In this document: positions 8,907 through 18,071 of the stretch, one piece after another
Layout: each line of letters opens with the position of its first letter
Position numbering within the stretch: position 1 is the stretch's first letter
From: Zestosphaera sp.
GTDB taxonomy: Archaea > Thermoproteota > Thermoprotei_A > Sulfolobales > NBVN01
Reading direction: 5' to 3'
DNA: 64,000 nt
Assembly (NCBI GenBank): GCA_038843015.1
Contig: JAWBSH010000001.1
Coordinates: forward strand, 1 to 64,000
Made by a program: the position numbers and the translations under genes
The notes under the pieces: model-generated
What the model saw: the letters and a program-made list of their open reading frames with translations, nothing else
The model's database searches: none
What the model was told of the DNA's origin: nothing

Positions 8907-9299
8907 ATGAGTGCTTCCTTAGATAGTCTTGAGAAGAGAATGTATGATAAGATAGGAGACTTGCTAGATTCTTGTAGAGATTTCTGTGGTGAGAAGTCAT
9001 TTGTTGATGTGCCAAGCCTTAAAGAAGGCATTTTCTACAAGAACTGCGAGTATTGCATAATAAAAACTTTCTTGGATTCTCTCGAAGCACCTACATACTC
9101 GCTCTTAACTATTGAGGGCAGGTATCTAGAGTATGTTGTGTTAGGAGACTACGTAGTGGAGGTAAGTGAAGAATATATTCAGTTCATACGTTTCGATGAC
9201 GTTGCTGAGTACGTGAGAGACCTGGTAGAGTTTAACATAGTAGATAACGACTCAGCTAACGAACTAATGTCTTGGCTGTCTACATTCCTTAAACGATAA
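8907..9299 (+). CDS. hypothetical protein, 130 aa
   Basis: I do not recognise this protein. It is acidic and soluble, with a helical N-terminus, three early Cys (SCRDFCGEKSF and a later NCEYC pair) and a segment of alternating beta strands (about 75-100). The Cys spacing is not a known finger. The ATG is preceded by GGAGGAG at 6 bases and by TATA-like ATATAA elements (about 8869-8890), so it is very likely a real gene. It lies between the KaiC-like gene and nicotinate phosphoribosyltransferase. Confidence 0.7.
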   Translation: MSASLDSLEKRMYDKIGDLLDSCRDFCGEKSFVDVPSLKEGIFYKNCEYCIIKTFLDSLEAPTYSLLTIEGRYLEYVVLGDYVVEVSEEYIQFIRFDDVAEYVRDLVEFNIVDNDSANELMSWLSTFLKR

Positions 9300-9393
9300 A
9301 GCTCGTCAGACACTGGTAAGTCTTGCCGCGCGTCTATTTAGTTGAAGAAAAAAACTTATTTAAAGGACTCCAGTATTTTGTGTTTAGGTGGAA

Positions 9394-10575
9394 ATGATGA
9401 GATTCTACATAGCTAGTGAGGAAGACATACTTAACGGCAAGATAACAGACATATACTTTGTTAGGACTAAGAAGATCCTTAAAGCGAAGGGACTTGAAAA
9501 TGTGAGGGTTAGGATGGAAGTACATGTTCTCGACTTGCCTAAAGGGCATGAATGGGCTGTCTACGCAGGACTTGAAGAAGCTCTTTATCTGCTCAAAGGT
9601 AAACCTCTTAACGTGTATTCTCTGCCTGAAGGAACTCTAATAAGAGAGTATACTCCAGTAATGATTGTTGAAGGAAACTACTATGATATGTGTGAGTTGG
9701 AGACTCCTTTACTAGGCATATTAAGGCACTACACTTCAGTAGCGACTAAAGCTGCGAGATTTAAGAGATTAGCTCCGCAAAAAACTTTCCTCTACTTCGG
9801 GTTAAGGAGCGCGCATCCCGCAATACACCCCATGCTTGACAGGGCCGCCTACATAGGCGGGATGGACGGGGTTTCAGGAGCTTTCAACATGGAGACCCTC
9901 GGTGTAAGACCCTCGGGAACTATGCCTCACGCGCTAATCCTAGTATTCGATGATGAGGAATCTGCGTGGAGAGCTTTTGATGAAGTAGTAGAGCCTGACG
10001 TACCTAGAATAGCCCTGATAGACACCTACCACGACGAAAGATTCGCCACACTTGAGGCGATTAAGAGTCTTGGTGACAAACTATTTGGAGTGAGGATTGA
10101 TACTCCTCGAAGCAGGAGGGGAGACATAAGAGCCATAGTAGAGGAGATAAGATGGACGCTGAAACTCATAGGTAAAGAACACGTGAAGATATACGTTAGC
10201 GGAGGACTTAACGAGAAGACCATCAAAGAATTGAAAGAATTAGTTGACGGCTTCGGTGTAGGAACTTCAATAACTTTCCCACCCTCAATAGACTTAAGCA
10301 TGGACATAGTAGAGAAATATCGTGACGGTGTGTGGGTACCTCACACAAAGAAAGGTAAGTGGCCGGGAGCTAAGAAGGTGTGGAGGTGCGGCACACTAGA
10401 CTACGAGATAACACCGTTCGACAAAGAGCCTCAGAGATGCAGGGAAGAACTAATGATGATGTGGTTACGTGAAGGCAAACTAGTAAGGGAGTTGCCGAAT
10501 CCGTCTGAGATCAGGAGTTATGTCTTAAAACAACTTGAAGTAGCTCCAGAACCTGAAGTAGACGAACCTAGATAG
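9394..10575 (+). CDS. nicotinate phosphoribosyltransferase
   Basis: Transfers nicotinic acid to PRPP to make nicotinate mononucleotide in NAD salvage. The sequence has the family's early Tyr-Phe-xR region ([12 protein letters not shown]), the central [15 protein letters not shown] segment and the barrel strands [22 protein letters not shown] and [11 protein letters not shown], with GGL/GTS phosphate-binding turns near the end of the barrel. About 393 residues matches archaeal members. ATG 9394 or 9397 is favoured over GTG 9388 because GGTGG overlaps the GTG. A TATA-like CTTATTTAAA lies at about 9355-9364. Confidence 0.92.
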   Translation: MMRFYIASEEDILNGKITDIYFVRTKKILKAKGLENVRVRMEVHVLDLPKGHEWAVYAGLEEALYLLKGKPLNVYSLPEGTLIREYTPVMIVEGNYYDMCELETPLLGILRHYTSVATKAARFKRLAPQKTFLYFGLRSAHPAIHPMLDRAAYIGGMDGVSGAFNMETLGVRPSGTMPHALILVFDDEESAWRAFDEVVEPDVPRIALIDTYHDERFATLEAIKSLGDKLFGVRIDTPRSRRGDIRAIVEEIRWTLKLIGKEHVKIYVSGGLNEKTIKELKELVDGFGVGTSITFPPSIDLSMDIVEKYRDGVWVPHTKKGKWPGAKKVWRCGTLDYEITPFDKEPQRCREELMMMWLREGKLVRELPNPSEIRSYVLKQLEVAPEPEVDEPR

Positions 10576-10583
10576 AGCTAAAG

Positions 10584-11366
10584 TCACTCACTCACGTCTT
10601 CTGGCCTGTAAGTTCTGATAGGTTTTAAATTATAGCGACTTAACAACTTCATCACGTGAGGGTACGTAAGAACGTACTCCCAGTCCACGTCAGTGGCTAG
10701 CCTATCATCTATGGATGAAAGTGTGGTGACGAACCTAGCAATATTTTCATCTGGTGAGAAACCCACCATCGCAGCAACACCGAAGTCACGGCCTGGTACT
10801 AACCCATAGTTCAGGAGATTTCTCAAAGCCTGTACTTGTAGCTCAAAACCTCTCGGTGTAGCGCCTGTTAATTTAGTGAATTCCTGTGGGTTAGTGCCCT
10901 TGAAAGACACTCTAACATATATGTTGCTGAACCTAGATAACTCTTTAGCGTAAGTAGGGTCGGCTCCAAGCAATATGCCGTTAGTCTCTACTATGAAAAC
11001 AAACCCGGAAGTTTCAGATAGCTTCAGGATTTCTAGCAAGTGTTCTCTCGCGATAGTTGGTTCCCCGCCAGTCAGTCTCAAGTATTTATAGCCTCTCTTG
11101 AAAGCTATCTCGTTCAATCTTTTGAAGACTTCCTCCGGACTCAAGAAAAAGCCTAAGTCGTGCCTATCTCTGAAGTACCAAGCCCAGCAGAACCTACACC
11201 TCAGATTACATCCTATCACGTCTGCTGAAGCAATCCCCCCGTACCACCTACCACCTCTAAACCTGAAGTACTTCCTCTCTACAACTCCCTTTGACGCTCT
11301 AGTAACTAAAGACTCAACACTTTTTGAGAGTTCTAGAGGGTCGTAGAGTCGTTCTTCAACCCCCAT
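10584..11366 (-). CDS. radical SAM protein
   Basis: The CNLRCRFC segment supplies the CxxxCxxC [4Fe-4S] site, with LRLTGGEPT as the SAM-binding GGE motif and FIVETNG as a further barrel strand. At about 260 residues it is a minimal radical SAM enzyme without an obvious SPASM or auxiliary cluster, so the substrate cannot be named. Start ATG 11366 is chosen because GGAGG lies about 10 bases before it. This gene overlaps the end of the UPF0282 gene by 11 bases, implying co-translation. Confidence 0.85.
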   Translation of the reverse strand: MGVEERLYDPLELSKSVESLVTRASKGVVERKYFRFRGGRWYGGIASADVIGCNLRCRFCWAWYFRDRHDLGFFLSPEEVFKRLNEIAFKRGYKYLRLTGGEPTIAREHLLEILKLSETSGFVFIVETNGILLGADPTYAKELSRFSNIYVRVSFKGTNPQEFTKLTGATPRGFELQVQALRNLLNYGLVPGRDFGVAAMVGFSPDENIARFVTTLSSIDDRLATDVDWEYVLTYPHVMKLLSRYNLKPIRTYRPEDVSE

Positions 11367-12219
11367 AAAGTTCTTTCCTCCTAGCTTCAAGAAGCTCTGG
11401 CTCCCTCCCCATAAACTCGGCTGCCGTGACTAACTTAGTCTTCCCGAGATAAGGTTTTAGCGACTCATAAAACTTAGTGTAATTTAAATCTCTAAGCAAG
11501 TGATGATCGATAACCAGGTATTCGGGCATGCTTAGAGATAAATACTTTATCAACTCACGTAAGGCAATCTCAGGGTCACTAACTTCTTTCTTAACACCGA
11601 AAAGGTATGTGGGTGGCCCATCAACTATGACTAAGTCAGCAGGATTATCTATCATGAAGTTCACGGCATCTTCATTGACCGGTCCCTCAACATCTGAAGT
11701 AAAAAGAACTTTTTTGTCACTGTCTCTTACTAAAACCTGGATAACGTAACCTAGCTTAGGAGTGGGTCCGTGCGGGGTAGGGTGAGAGACCTTAACGATA
11801 GTGTTTCCATAAACGTACGTGCTTGAGTCAGCTATTTTAACTTCTTTAGTGAGTCCGCTAATTCTCTTAAGAAACTTAGCGGCTCTAATACGTTGCGATA
11901 CGTTAATGTGTTTTTTAGGGTCTTTAATAAGGACTATTTTATTCTTGTATATGTCGACAGGGACTAAATCTCCTAAGTCATGGTGATCGTAGTGGTAGTG
12001 AGTCACTACTATTATTTCTGACTCATAAGCTCTTGAAGTAATCTTAGTAGCTACTTCGTTAAGCCTCCTCAACTCGACCTCGTGAGGAGGTAACCCGTAC
12101 CTGACAGGCGCTATCGAGACAGCCGGGTCTATAAAAATAGTAGCGTCTGTGGTTTCAAGAAATGTCGCCATCGATCTTATGCCAAAACTATCGAAACCGA
12201 CTAACTCAGCTCTCGTCAG
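11356..12219 (-). CDS. UPF0282 metallo-beta-lactamase-fold hydrolase (probable CTG start)
   Basis: Metallo-hydrolase of the archaeal UPF0282 family. The HYHYDHHD motif binds the two metals, with HPTPHG, TSDVEGP and IDHH completing the ligand set. The family's conserved N-terminal (S)xGxRSxAT block lies partly upstream of the first ATG (12171): in frame the sequence reads DSFGIRSMAT. No ATG, GTG or TTG exists in frame before the upstream stop. A CTG at 12217-12219 lies 4 bases after GGTG (complement of 12224-12227) and gives the family's usual N-terminal length, so I place the start there. The conventional alternative is ATG 12171. Catalytic function is unknown. Probably co-transcribed with the Lrp gene upstream and the radical SAM gene downstream. 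Confidence 0.83.
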   Translation of the reverse strand: MTRAELVGFDSFGIRSMATFLETTDATIFIDPAVSIAPVRYGLPPHEVELRRLNEVATKITSRAYESEIIVVTHYHYDHHDLGDLVPVDIYKNKIVLIKDPKKHINVSQRIRAAKFLKRISGLTKEVKIADSSTYVYGNTIVKVSHPTPHGPTPKLGYVIQVLVRDSDKKVLFTSDVEGPVNEDAVNFMIDNPADLVIVDGPPTYLFGVKKEVSDPEIALRELIKYLSLSMPEYLVIDHHLLRDLNYTKFYESLKPYLGKTKLVTAAEFMGREPELLEARRKELYGG

Positions 12220-12239
12220 AGAACACCGTCAAGAGATTC

Positions 12240-12728
12240 TCAGACACTTCCTTCAAGAGCTTCCTTAAGAAATCTTTGCGGAATAGGTTCTCTCTCCTTA
12301 ATAACGTCAAGTATTATCGCGGGATAAACCGCCACTACTCCGGGAATCCTTCTCAAGTCCTCAACTACCTTAGTTAACTCTTCAGAATTCTTAGCCCATA
12401 TCTCAACTAGTAAGTTGTGGTCTCCGGAAGACAATGCTACGAAGGTCACGTCATCTCTGTCTTTAATTAATTTAATCACGTCAAGTATCTTATCAGGTAG
12501 CGTGTTAAGCCCTACTAAAGCTATTATGTCGTAACCGAGTTTCTTATTGTTTGATATGTAGGTGTATTTCTTTATGATACCGTTTTCTTCAAGCTTTACA
12601 AGCCTCCTCTTAACAGCAACGTCAGAAATTGAGAGGACTTTAGCTATTTTAGTTATAGGTATTCTAGCGTTAGTACTCAGTTCTCGCAGAATTATTACGT
12701 CTTTCTTATTTGTCGAGTTCTCACGCAT
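12240..12728 (-). CDS. Lrp/AsnC family transcriptional regulator
   Basis: A 162-residue feast/famine regulator. The N-terminal winged helix-turn-helix (about 8-60) has DVIILRELSTNARIPITKIA and the recognition segment ISDVAVKRRLVKLEENGIIKKY. The C-terminal RAM domain (about 70-145) would form the octamer and bind an effector, often an amino acid. The ATG is preceded by GGTG at 6 bases. An 18-base inverted repeat overlaps the leader, suggesting autoregulation. Confidence 0.92.
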   Translation of the reverse strand: MRENSTNKKDVIILRELSTNARIPITKIAKVLSISDVAVKRRLVKLEENGIIKKYTYISNNKKLGYDIIALVGLNTLPDKILDVIKLIKDRDDVTFVALSSGDHNLLVEIWAKNSEELTKVVEDLRRIPGVVAVYPAIILDVIKEREPIPQRFLKEALEGSV

Positions 12729-12735
12729 TCTATCA

Positions 12736-12753
12736 CCCTTAAAAATTTAAGGG
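12736..12753. promoter_or_regulatory. inverted-repeat operator candidate before the Lrp gene
   Basis: A perfect palindrome with arms CCCTTAAA and TTTAAGGG around 2 bases ends 8 bases before the Lrp ATG and abuts its ribosome binding site. Lrp/AsnC dimers bind AT-rich palindromes and commonly repress their own gene. The core also resembles a TATA box, which would make overlap with the promoter possible. Confidence 0.45.
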
Positions 12754-12857
12754 GTTGAGGTTAATATTCTCAAATGAAGATTCAATCAAGAAGCGCCGTT
12801 CTAGCAGATATCTTGAAGTGATTGCTTAGTTTTTATTATTGAATTGTATATGGATCT

Positions 12858-13187
12858 TTAACCGAATAGTGACGAAATACCTTCAGCTATTTCCTCTTCG
12901 CTTACTTCCTTCTTTTCTTCCTCCTCAGCTTTAGCCGGAGTTGGTTGTGCTTGTTGAGGTGCGGGAGCAGCTGCCTGAACAGTTACTGGCGTGACCGGCA
13001 CTGCTGGAGCCATAGAAGCTTGCTTCAACACTTCATCGATGTTTATTTCTTTGAGAGCAGCTACTAACATCTTGACGCGCACATCATCTGCTCTTATCCC
13101 GGCTGCTTCCAGGACCCTCCTAAGATTTTCTTCGTTTACTTCTTTACCGGCTGTATGCAAGAGCAGGGATGCATACACGTACTCCAC
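12858..13187 (-). CDS. rpl12: ribosomal protein L12e / P1 (stalk)
   Basis: Acidic stalk protein that recruits elongation factors. The N-terminus [17 protein letters not shown] is the archaeal P1 dimerisation helix pair. An Ala/Pro/Val-rich hinge (about 62-88) leads to the charged tail [16 protein letters not shown] ending in SLFG. The start is GTG with GGTGGAG 6 bases before it. A TATA-like CTTAAAAAT lies just upstream within the end of the neighbouring gene, so it has its own promoter. It is not next to L10/P0 here. Confidence 0.96.
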   Translation of the reverse strand: MEYVYASLLLHTAGKEVNEENLRRVLEAAGIRADDVRVKMLVAALKEINIDEVLKQASMAPAVPVTPVTVQAAAPAPQQAQPTPAKAEEEEKKEVSEEEIAEGISSLFG

Positions 13188-13222
13188 ACTTCTCCACCTC
13201 TTGATAGATGGATAAGAGATTT

Positions 13223-14605
13223 TTAAGCATTTCTTAAGAGTCTTTCGCGTGTCTTGTAGTAGTTTATGAGGGCGGCAACAGATGAGGCCGCTCTCTCAGG
13301 CATTGGGTAAGACGGTATACCGGCATTATTTAGTTTCTGTATAGCCCAATAGACTTCCTCACCACCTATGAAAGAAGTTATTAGAGGTTTGGGCAAGCCA
13401 CCCAACTCTTTAACCCTCTTAATGAGTTCACCAGCTATTATTGTAGGGTCTGTTACTGCCGTCTGACAATATACTGCTAAAACGACTCCCACCTTATCAT
13501 CTAGTAATGACGACATAACAGCGTCTACGTAGCCTTCATTAGATATCATCCCCGTAACATCTATCGGATTACCTAGTGAAGCAAAGCCAGGTAGTTTAGG
13601 CTTAAGCACGTTTACTAGAGTCTCAGGGGGTGGAGACAACTGTACTCCGTTCACAGAGAGAGTGTCAGTTACTATCACTCCAGCACCACCGCCGTTAGTA
13701 ACTACTACTAGTTCACCTCCCTTATACTCAGGAGAGTAAGAGAATGTTCTTGCCCAATCAAAAGCTTCCTCAACACTCCTAGCTTCAAGTATGCCTGTCT
13801 GCTTGAAGACAGTAGAGTAGATAAGGACGTTGCCAGCTAGCGAGCCCGTGTGTGAAGCAACTGCTTTAGCTCCAACTTCAGTCTTGCCAGCCTTGATGAC
13901 TATTATCGGTTTCGAGAGAGATACTCTACGCGCTACCTCAATAAATCTCTTACCGTCTTTAACGCCCTCAAGGTATATCAAGATTACCTTAGTAGCCTCA
14001 TCTTTAATAAGATATTCTAGGAGGTCAGCATCATCTATGTCTGCTTTATTCCCTATACTAACTATCGCGGAAACACCTATCCTCTCCACTATCGTCATTC
14101 CCATGAGAGCTATCCCTAGAGCTCCAGACTGAGTCAAGAACGCTATGTGACCAGGTATCACGTCCTTAGGACCGAATGAAGCGTTTATTCTAGCAGGCGT
14201 ATACACGACACCGAAAATATTAGGTCCTAAGACGCGCATGCCGTACTTCCTAGCTTTAGACACAACCTCCTCCTCAAGATCGTGCCTCCCAACTTCTTTA
14301 AAGCCTGAAGATATGACTACTGCCACCTTAGCTCCCTTCTTACCAGCCTCTTCTATAACGTCAGGAACCATGTGAGCCGGGACAGACACAACCACCATAT
14401 CTATACTGTCCGGTATTGAGGAAATACTAGGATATACTTTAAAACCGAGTATCTCCTTAGCCTGCGGGTTTACAGGATATACCTTACCACCATAGCCGTA
14501 TTCCTTAATATTCCTTAAAATCTCGTACCCGATCTTACCAGGCTGTCGCGATGCCCCGACTACCGCTATAGACCCCGGCTTAAACAAGGTTTCCAGTACA
14601 CTCAT
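13223..14605 (-). CDS. acyl-CoA synthetase (ADP-forming) alpha subunit
   Basis: Converts acyl-CoA, ADP and phosphate to acid, ATP and CoA, the energy-conserving last step of peptide or sugar fermentation in archaea. The CoA-binding Rossmann domain opens with [14 protein letters not shown] (about 13-26). The succinyl-CoA ligase-like domain includes FLTQSGALG and the phosphorylated His in [11 protein letters not shown] (about residue 254). 460 residues matches separate alpha subunits, and the ATP-grasp beta subunit is not in this window. The ATG follows AGGGGA, with a TATA-like TATTTAAA at about 14634-14641. Confidence 0.9.
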   Translation of the reverse strand: MSVLETLFKPGSIAVVGASRQPGKIGYEILRNIKEYGYGGKVYPVNPQAKEILGFKVYPSISSIPDSIDMVVVSVPAHMVPDVIEEAGKKGAKVAVVISSGFKEVGRHDLEEEVVSKARKYGMRVLGPNIFGVVYTPARINASFGPKDVIPGHIAFLTQSGALGIALMGMTIVERIGVSAIVSIGNKADIDDADLLEYLIKDEATKVILIYLEGVKDGKRFIEVARRVSLSKPIIVIKAGKTEVGAKAVASHTGSLAGNVLIYSTVFKQTGILEARSVEEAFDWARTFSYSPEYKGGELVVVTNGGGAGVIVTDTLSVNGVQLSPPPETLVNVLKPKLPGFASLGNPIDVTGMISNEGYVDAVMSSLLDDKVGVVLAVYCQTAVTDPTIIAGELIKRVKELGGLPKPLITSFIGGEEVYWAIQKLNNAGIPSYPMPERAASSVAALINYYKTRERLLRNA

Positions 14606-14792
14606 GATGTTCCCCTATAAAACTCAAATTAAGGTTTAAATAATCTCAGGTCAATTCAGACACAAAACTCACAAACGTTCCAGATAGTAACAGTTTCACG
14701 TATCTAGTACTTGCCTAAACTTCCTCACTTACGAGATATCAACGTAGCTAGGGATTCCCCAATAGTTTAAGTTTCTGTTCTTTTATTCTCGA

Positions 14793-15044
14793 CTACTTCA
14801 ACAACATTTCCACGAATAATTTGTCAAGCTCCTTGCCAGATGGAGCCACTAAATCCTCATGTCCTGAAAATTCGTCAAATTCTATCTTAATGTACGGTAT
14901 CGAGAGTCTTCGAAGAGCTTCTGAATCTACTTCCGGCACGTGAATTATGCTTACATCATCGAATAAGTGTTTAATCTGAGAAACTCTCTTTAATACTGCA
15001 TTACTTTTTTCGTCATAACCTAGGAACACTACTAAACGCTTCAT
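14793..15044 (-). CDS. hypothetical protein, 83 aa
   Basis: I do not recognise this protein. From ATG 15044 (MKRLVVFLGYDEKSNA) there is a beta-alpha-beta start resembling a small alpha/beta fold, with strands VVFLG, VSIIHV and IPYIKIEF, and no Cys or clear catalytic motif. The start is chosen because GGGGTG lies 5-6 bases before it. The longer open frame to 15149 has an unlikely N-terminus. It stands alone between the acyl-CoA synthetase gene and sua5. Confidence 0.6.
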   Translation of the reverse strand: MKRLVVFLGYDEKSNAVLKRVSQIKHLFDDVSIIHVPEVDSEALRRLSIPYIKIEFDEFSGHEDLVAPSGKELDKLFVEMLLK

Positions 15045-15293
15045 TAGACACCCCATAAAAGCTCTAGTTAACTCTATAATCTTAAAAACGTAAAGCCTAG
15101 ATATTATGTTGATGACTTCACACCTTATACCGGGCTTCAATGCTCTCATGAGTCTTGAGTAGTGCCCGAGCCTGACAGAACGAAGCCCTCACTCACGTTC
15201 ACGCACTTGTTTAACTAGTGACGCGCGAATAAAGAGTAAAGTATTTTTTGCTCTGTAAACTAGACACAGAAAGGTGGGAAGATCGAGACTAGA

Positions 15294-16355
15294 GTGCTTA
15301 AGGTAGACCCTATAAATCCAGACAAAGAAGTAATTAGCGAAGCTGTCGAGGTTCTCAGAGAAGGAGGTCTAGTAGCTTTCCCTACTGAGACAGTATATGG
15401 TTTAGGAGCTGACTCATTTAATAAAAGTGCTGTTAAGAAGATTTATAGCGTTAAGGGAAGACCCCCTGACAATCCTTTAATACTGCATATTAGTGACTTT
15501 AAAGAGTTAGAAGTAGTAGCTAAAGACGTGCCTTCATTTGTTTATGAGTTAGCTAATAAGGTGTGGCCAGGACCGGTAACTTTCGTTCTAAAAAAGAGTG
15601 ACTTAGTGTTGCATGAAGTTACTGCGGGACTACCAACTGTTGCTGTCAGGTGTCCGGCACACCCCGTAGCACTCGCACTCATTAAAGGCTTGGGAAACCC
15701 TATAGCAGCACCGAGTGCTAACTTATCGGGAAGACCCTCACCCACTACAGCAGATCACGTCATTAAAGACTTGTCAGGGAAAATTGAGATGATATTAGAA
15801 GGCGGCGACACTTTCTTCGGTGTTGAGTCAACAATCATTAACTTAACTACCGACCCGCCAGTCTTGCTGAGACCAGGCCCTGTAGGTGTTGAAGAGTTAG
15901 AGAAACTAACTAATCTTAAAATATTAATCCCGGCATTCGCTAAGGGAACTGAAGAAGCTGGGATAGCTTTAAGTCCTGGAACAAAGTACAGGCATTACTC
16001 TCCCCAAACTACGTTAGTCTTGGTTGAGGCAGGCCAGTGTCTCACTCTAGCGGCTTACCTTAAGTACGTCAAGTCACTAATTAACGAGTATCTGCAGAAA
16101 CGCCTCAAAGTTGCAATCATATGTAGCAAGGAAACTTGCTCAGATTACGGAGACTTAATAACGCTTGAGATTGGCTCTAGAAACAACCTCTACGAAGTAG
16201 CTAAGAATCTCTTCAAGAAACTTAGAGAACTTGATGAACTAAGAGTTGATGTAGCTATCTCAGAAAGCTTTAAAGAGCAGGGTATAGGCCTAGCTATAAT
16301 GAACAGGTTGAGGAAAGCCTCAAGTAAGGTAGTAGCATGCGTTCTAACACGTTAG
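15294..16355 (+). CDS. sua5: threonylcarbamoyl-AMP synthase (Sua5)
   Basis: Makes threonylcarbamoyl-AMP from threonine, bicarbonate and ATP for t6A37 modification of ANN-decoding tRNAs. The YrdC domain (about 10-200) has VAFPTETVYGLGAD, the KGRPPDNPL loop, APSANLSGRPSPT and FFGVESTII. A linker with SPGTKYRHYSP leads into the C-terminal Sua5 Rossmann-like domain (about 235-350). 353 residues is the full two-domain form. GTG 15294 is the only conventional start, but GGTG lies 17 bases before it. An in-frame ATC (15282) is 5 bases from GGTG and would add METR-like residues. Confidence 0.93.
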   Translation: MLKVDPINPDKEVISEAVEVLREGGLVAFPTETVYGLGADSFNKSAVKKIYSVKGRPPDNPLILHISDFKELEVVAKDVPSFVYELANKVWPGPVTFVLKKSDLVLHEVTAGLPTVAVRCPAHPVALALIKGLGNPIAAPSANLSGRPSPTTADHVIKDLSGKIEMILEGGDTFFGVESTIINLTTDPPVLLRPGPVGVEELEKLTNLKILIPAFAKGTEEAGIALSPGTKYRHYSPQTTLVLVEAGQCLTLAAYLKYVKSLINEYLQKRLKVAIICSKETCSDYGDLITLEIGSRNNLYEVAKNLFKKLRELDELRVDVAISESFKEQGIGLAIMNRLRKASSKVVACVLTR

Positions 16356-16386
16356 CGACCACGCCCGCTTGAAGGTGAGAGAACCC

Positions 16387-17895
16387 TTACAAGTACTCGG
16401 GGAATGTCTCTAGCAACATCCCCTCAATAACTATTGGCTTAAGAACCTCGACTAGCCTAAGAGCTTCGTCTAACAAGCTCTCAGAATTGCTGTAGATTTC
16501 CAGTAGAGTCTGCCCCTCCTTAACTTTATGTCCTCTTTTCACGTAGAGTCTTAAACCAGCCCCCTTATCGAGAGGGGCTCCAGCAACCATCGCTATACGA
16601 GATAAAGCATTATTGTAGACTCCGGTGACGTACCCATCTATGGGTGCCTTAACTTCGGCCTTATACCTACCTACAGGTATATCATCAGGTCTCACGTGAG
16701 GGTTGCCTCCCATAACTTCAACGATCTTTAAGAAAGTCTGGAGAGCTCTGCCCGACTCAAGTATGTTGAGAGCGACCTTACGTCCACCCCCTCTAGGAGC
16801 CACGCCAGCGACCTCGAGCACGAGCCCAGCCAGCGCAGTAGCTTTTTCTCTAACAGACATAGGTCCACTGCCCATAAGTGTTTCTAGAGCCTCAAGAGCT
16901 TCTAGAGCTGGTCCTACCGTATACCCTATTGGTTGCCCGCCATACGTTATAGCACATCTCACGCCGAGCTTTAACTTACTACCTACCTGGACAAAAAGTG
17001 ATGAGAGATTTCTTGCCTCCTCAATATTCTCTACCTTTGCTTCCCTACCTGTAGGGATGTCTATAACTAAATTACTTATAGACATGCTTAACTTCTTAGA
17101 GAGTATAGAAGCTACCATCTGTGACGTAGGGTCTAGTTTTAACTGATGCTCCACACGTATTAGAATATCGTCTGCCGGCGCTAGATTGAGTGTACCTCCC
17201 CAAATAATAAATCCCTTAACCTTCTTCGCCAACTCAAGAACTTCTTCCTCAGTAAATGACACCGGAGCTAGAACCTCCATAGTGTCAGCAGTTCCCGCAG
17301 GCGACGTTATCGCTCTGGAGGACGTCTTCGGAATAAAGACTCCTGCCGCGGCGATTATCGGGACAGCAACTAGAGAGACTTTAGAATTTCCTGGAACCCC
17401 ACCGATAGAATGAATATCGTAAGCAGGCTCATCAAACTTCAGGATATTGCCTGTATCAACCATCGCCTTAGTCAGCGACACTATCTCATCGACGTCCATC
17501 CCCACACTCGTCTGAGCTGCTATGAAAGTAGCTATCTCAGCCTCCCCTAAAACACCGGAAGTTATGTCTCTTATTATAGAGCGTATCTCGTCCTCACTCA
17601 ATTTAAAGCCCTTTAACTTCTTCTTAATATAGTCTACTGAGGAAGTCGTAGAGTACACACTCAACTCAACTTTCTCCGGGTTATTTAAGGCGCTCGAGAC
17701 GCTTCTACTTAGCAAGACTTCATCTCCTTCCTCGCCAGATACTAGAACCCAGGCAGTAACAAACCTGGAATCACTCGCTACTCTAACTCTTGAGCCCCCT
17801 CTCAACCCGTTAGCTAAGGCAATGTTCTTAGGAGCTAGAACTACTCTTAAATCCCCTGTGTCTACGTCAAGAACTCTAGCCTTGAAGATAGGCAT
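16387..17895 (-). CDS. AMP phosphorylase (archaeal DeoA homologue)
   Basis: Cleaves nucleoside monophosphates with phosphate to ribose-1,5-bisphosphate and base, entering the archaeal AMP pathway. It has the archaeal-specific N-terminal extension (about 1-85) before the thymidine-phosphorylase core. The core includes DIHSIGGVPGNSKVSLVAVPI (phosphate site), SSRAITSPAGTADTME and a late GGGR loop, with a C-terminal alpha/beta barrel-sandwich domain. 502 residues is typical. ATG follows GGTG at 6 bases. Neither the ribose-1,5-bisphosphate isomerase nor RuBisCO gene is in the window. Confidence 0.9.
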   Translation of the reverse strand: MPIFKARVLDVDTGDLRVVLAPKNIALANGLRGGSRVRVASDSRFVTAWVLVSGEEGDEVLLSRSVSSALNNPEKVELSVYSTTSSVDYIKKKLKGFKLSEDEIRSIIRDITSGVLGEAEIATFIAAQTSVGMDVDEIVSLTKAMVDTGNILKFDEPAYDIHSIGGVPGNSKVSLVAVPIIAAAGVFIPKTSSRAITSPAGTADTMEVLAPVSFTEEEVLELAKKVKGFIIWGGTLNLAPADDILIRVEHQLKLDPTSQMVASILSKKLSMSISNLVIDIPTGREAKVENIEEARNLSSLFVQVGSKLKLGVRCAITYGGQPIGYTVGPALEALEALETLMGSGPMSVREKATALAGLVLEVAGVAPRGGGRKVALNILESGRALQTFLKIVEVMGGNPHVRPDDIPVGRYKAEVKAPIDGYVTGVYNNALSRIAMVAGAPLDKGAGLRLYVKRGHKVKEGQTLLEIYSNSESLLDEALRLVEVLKPIVIEGMLLETFPEYL

Positions 17896-18071
17896 TAGTT
17901 ACACCAGCATATCTTATACGGTAATGCGAGTATTTAAGGTTTTAACTAGCGACTTCATCTCTTAAGCGTGCTTAAGACCTCGAGTGATTTCCCGCGTCTG
18001 CGAGTTAGGTTGTTTAGAGGTGTAGAAACAAGAAGAAAACATGGAAGTGAGTGACTTAAGTGCAGTGTTGA

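Noticed and set aside
12162-12377. 71-codon plus-strand frame between UPF0282 and Lrp genes
   Set aside because: Lies over the conserved N-terminus of UPF0282 and the end of Lrp, both better supported.
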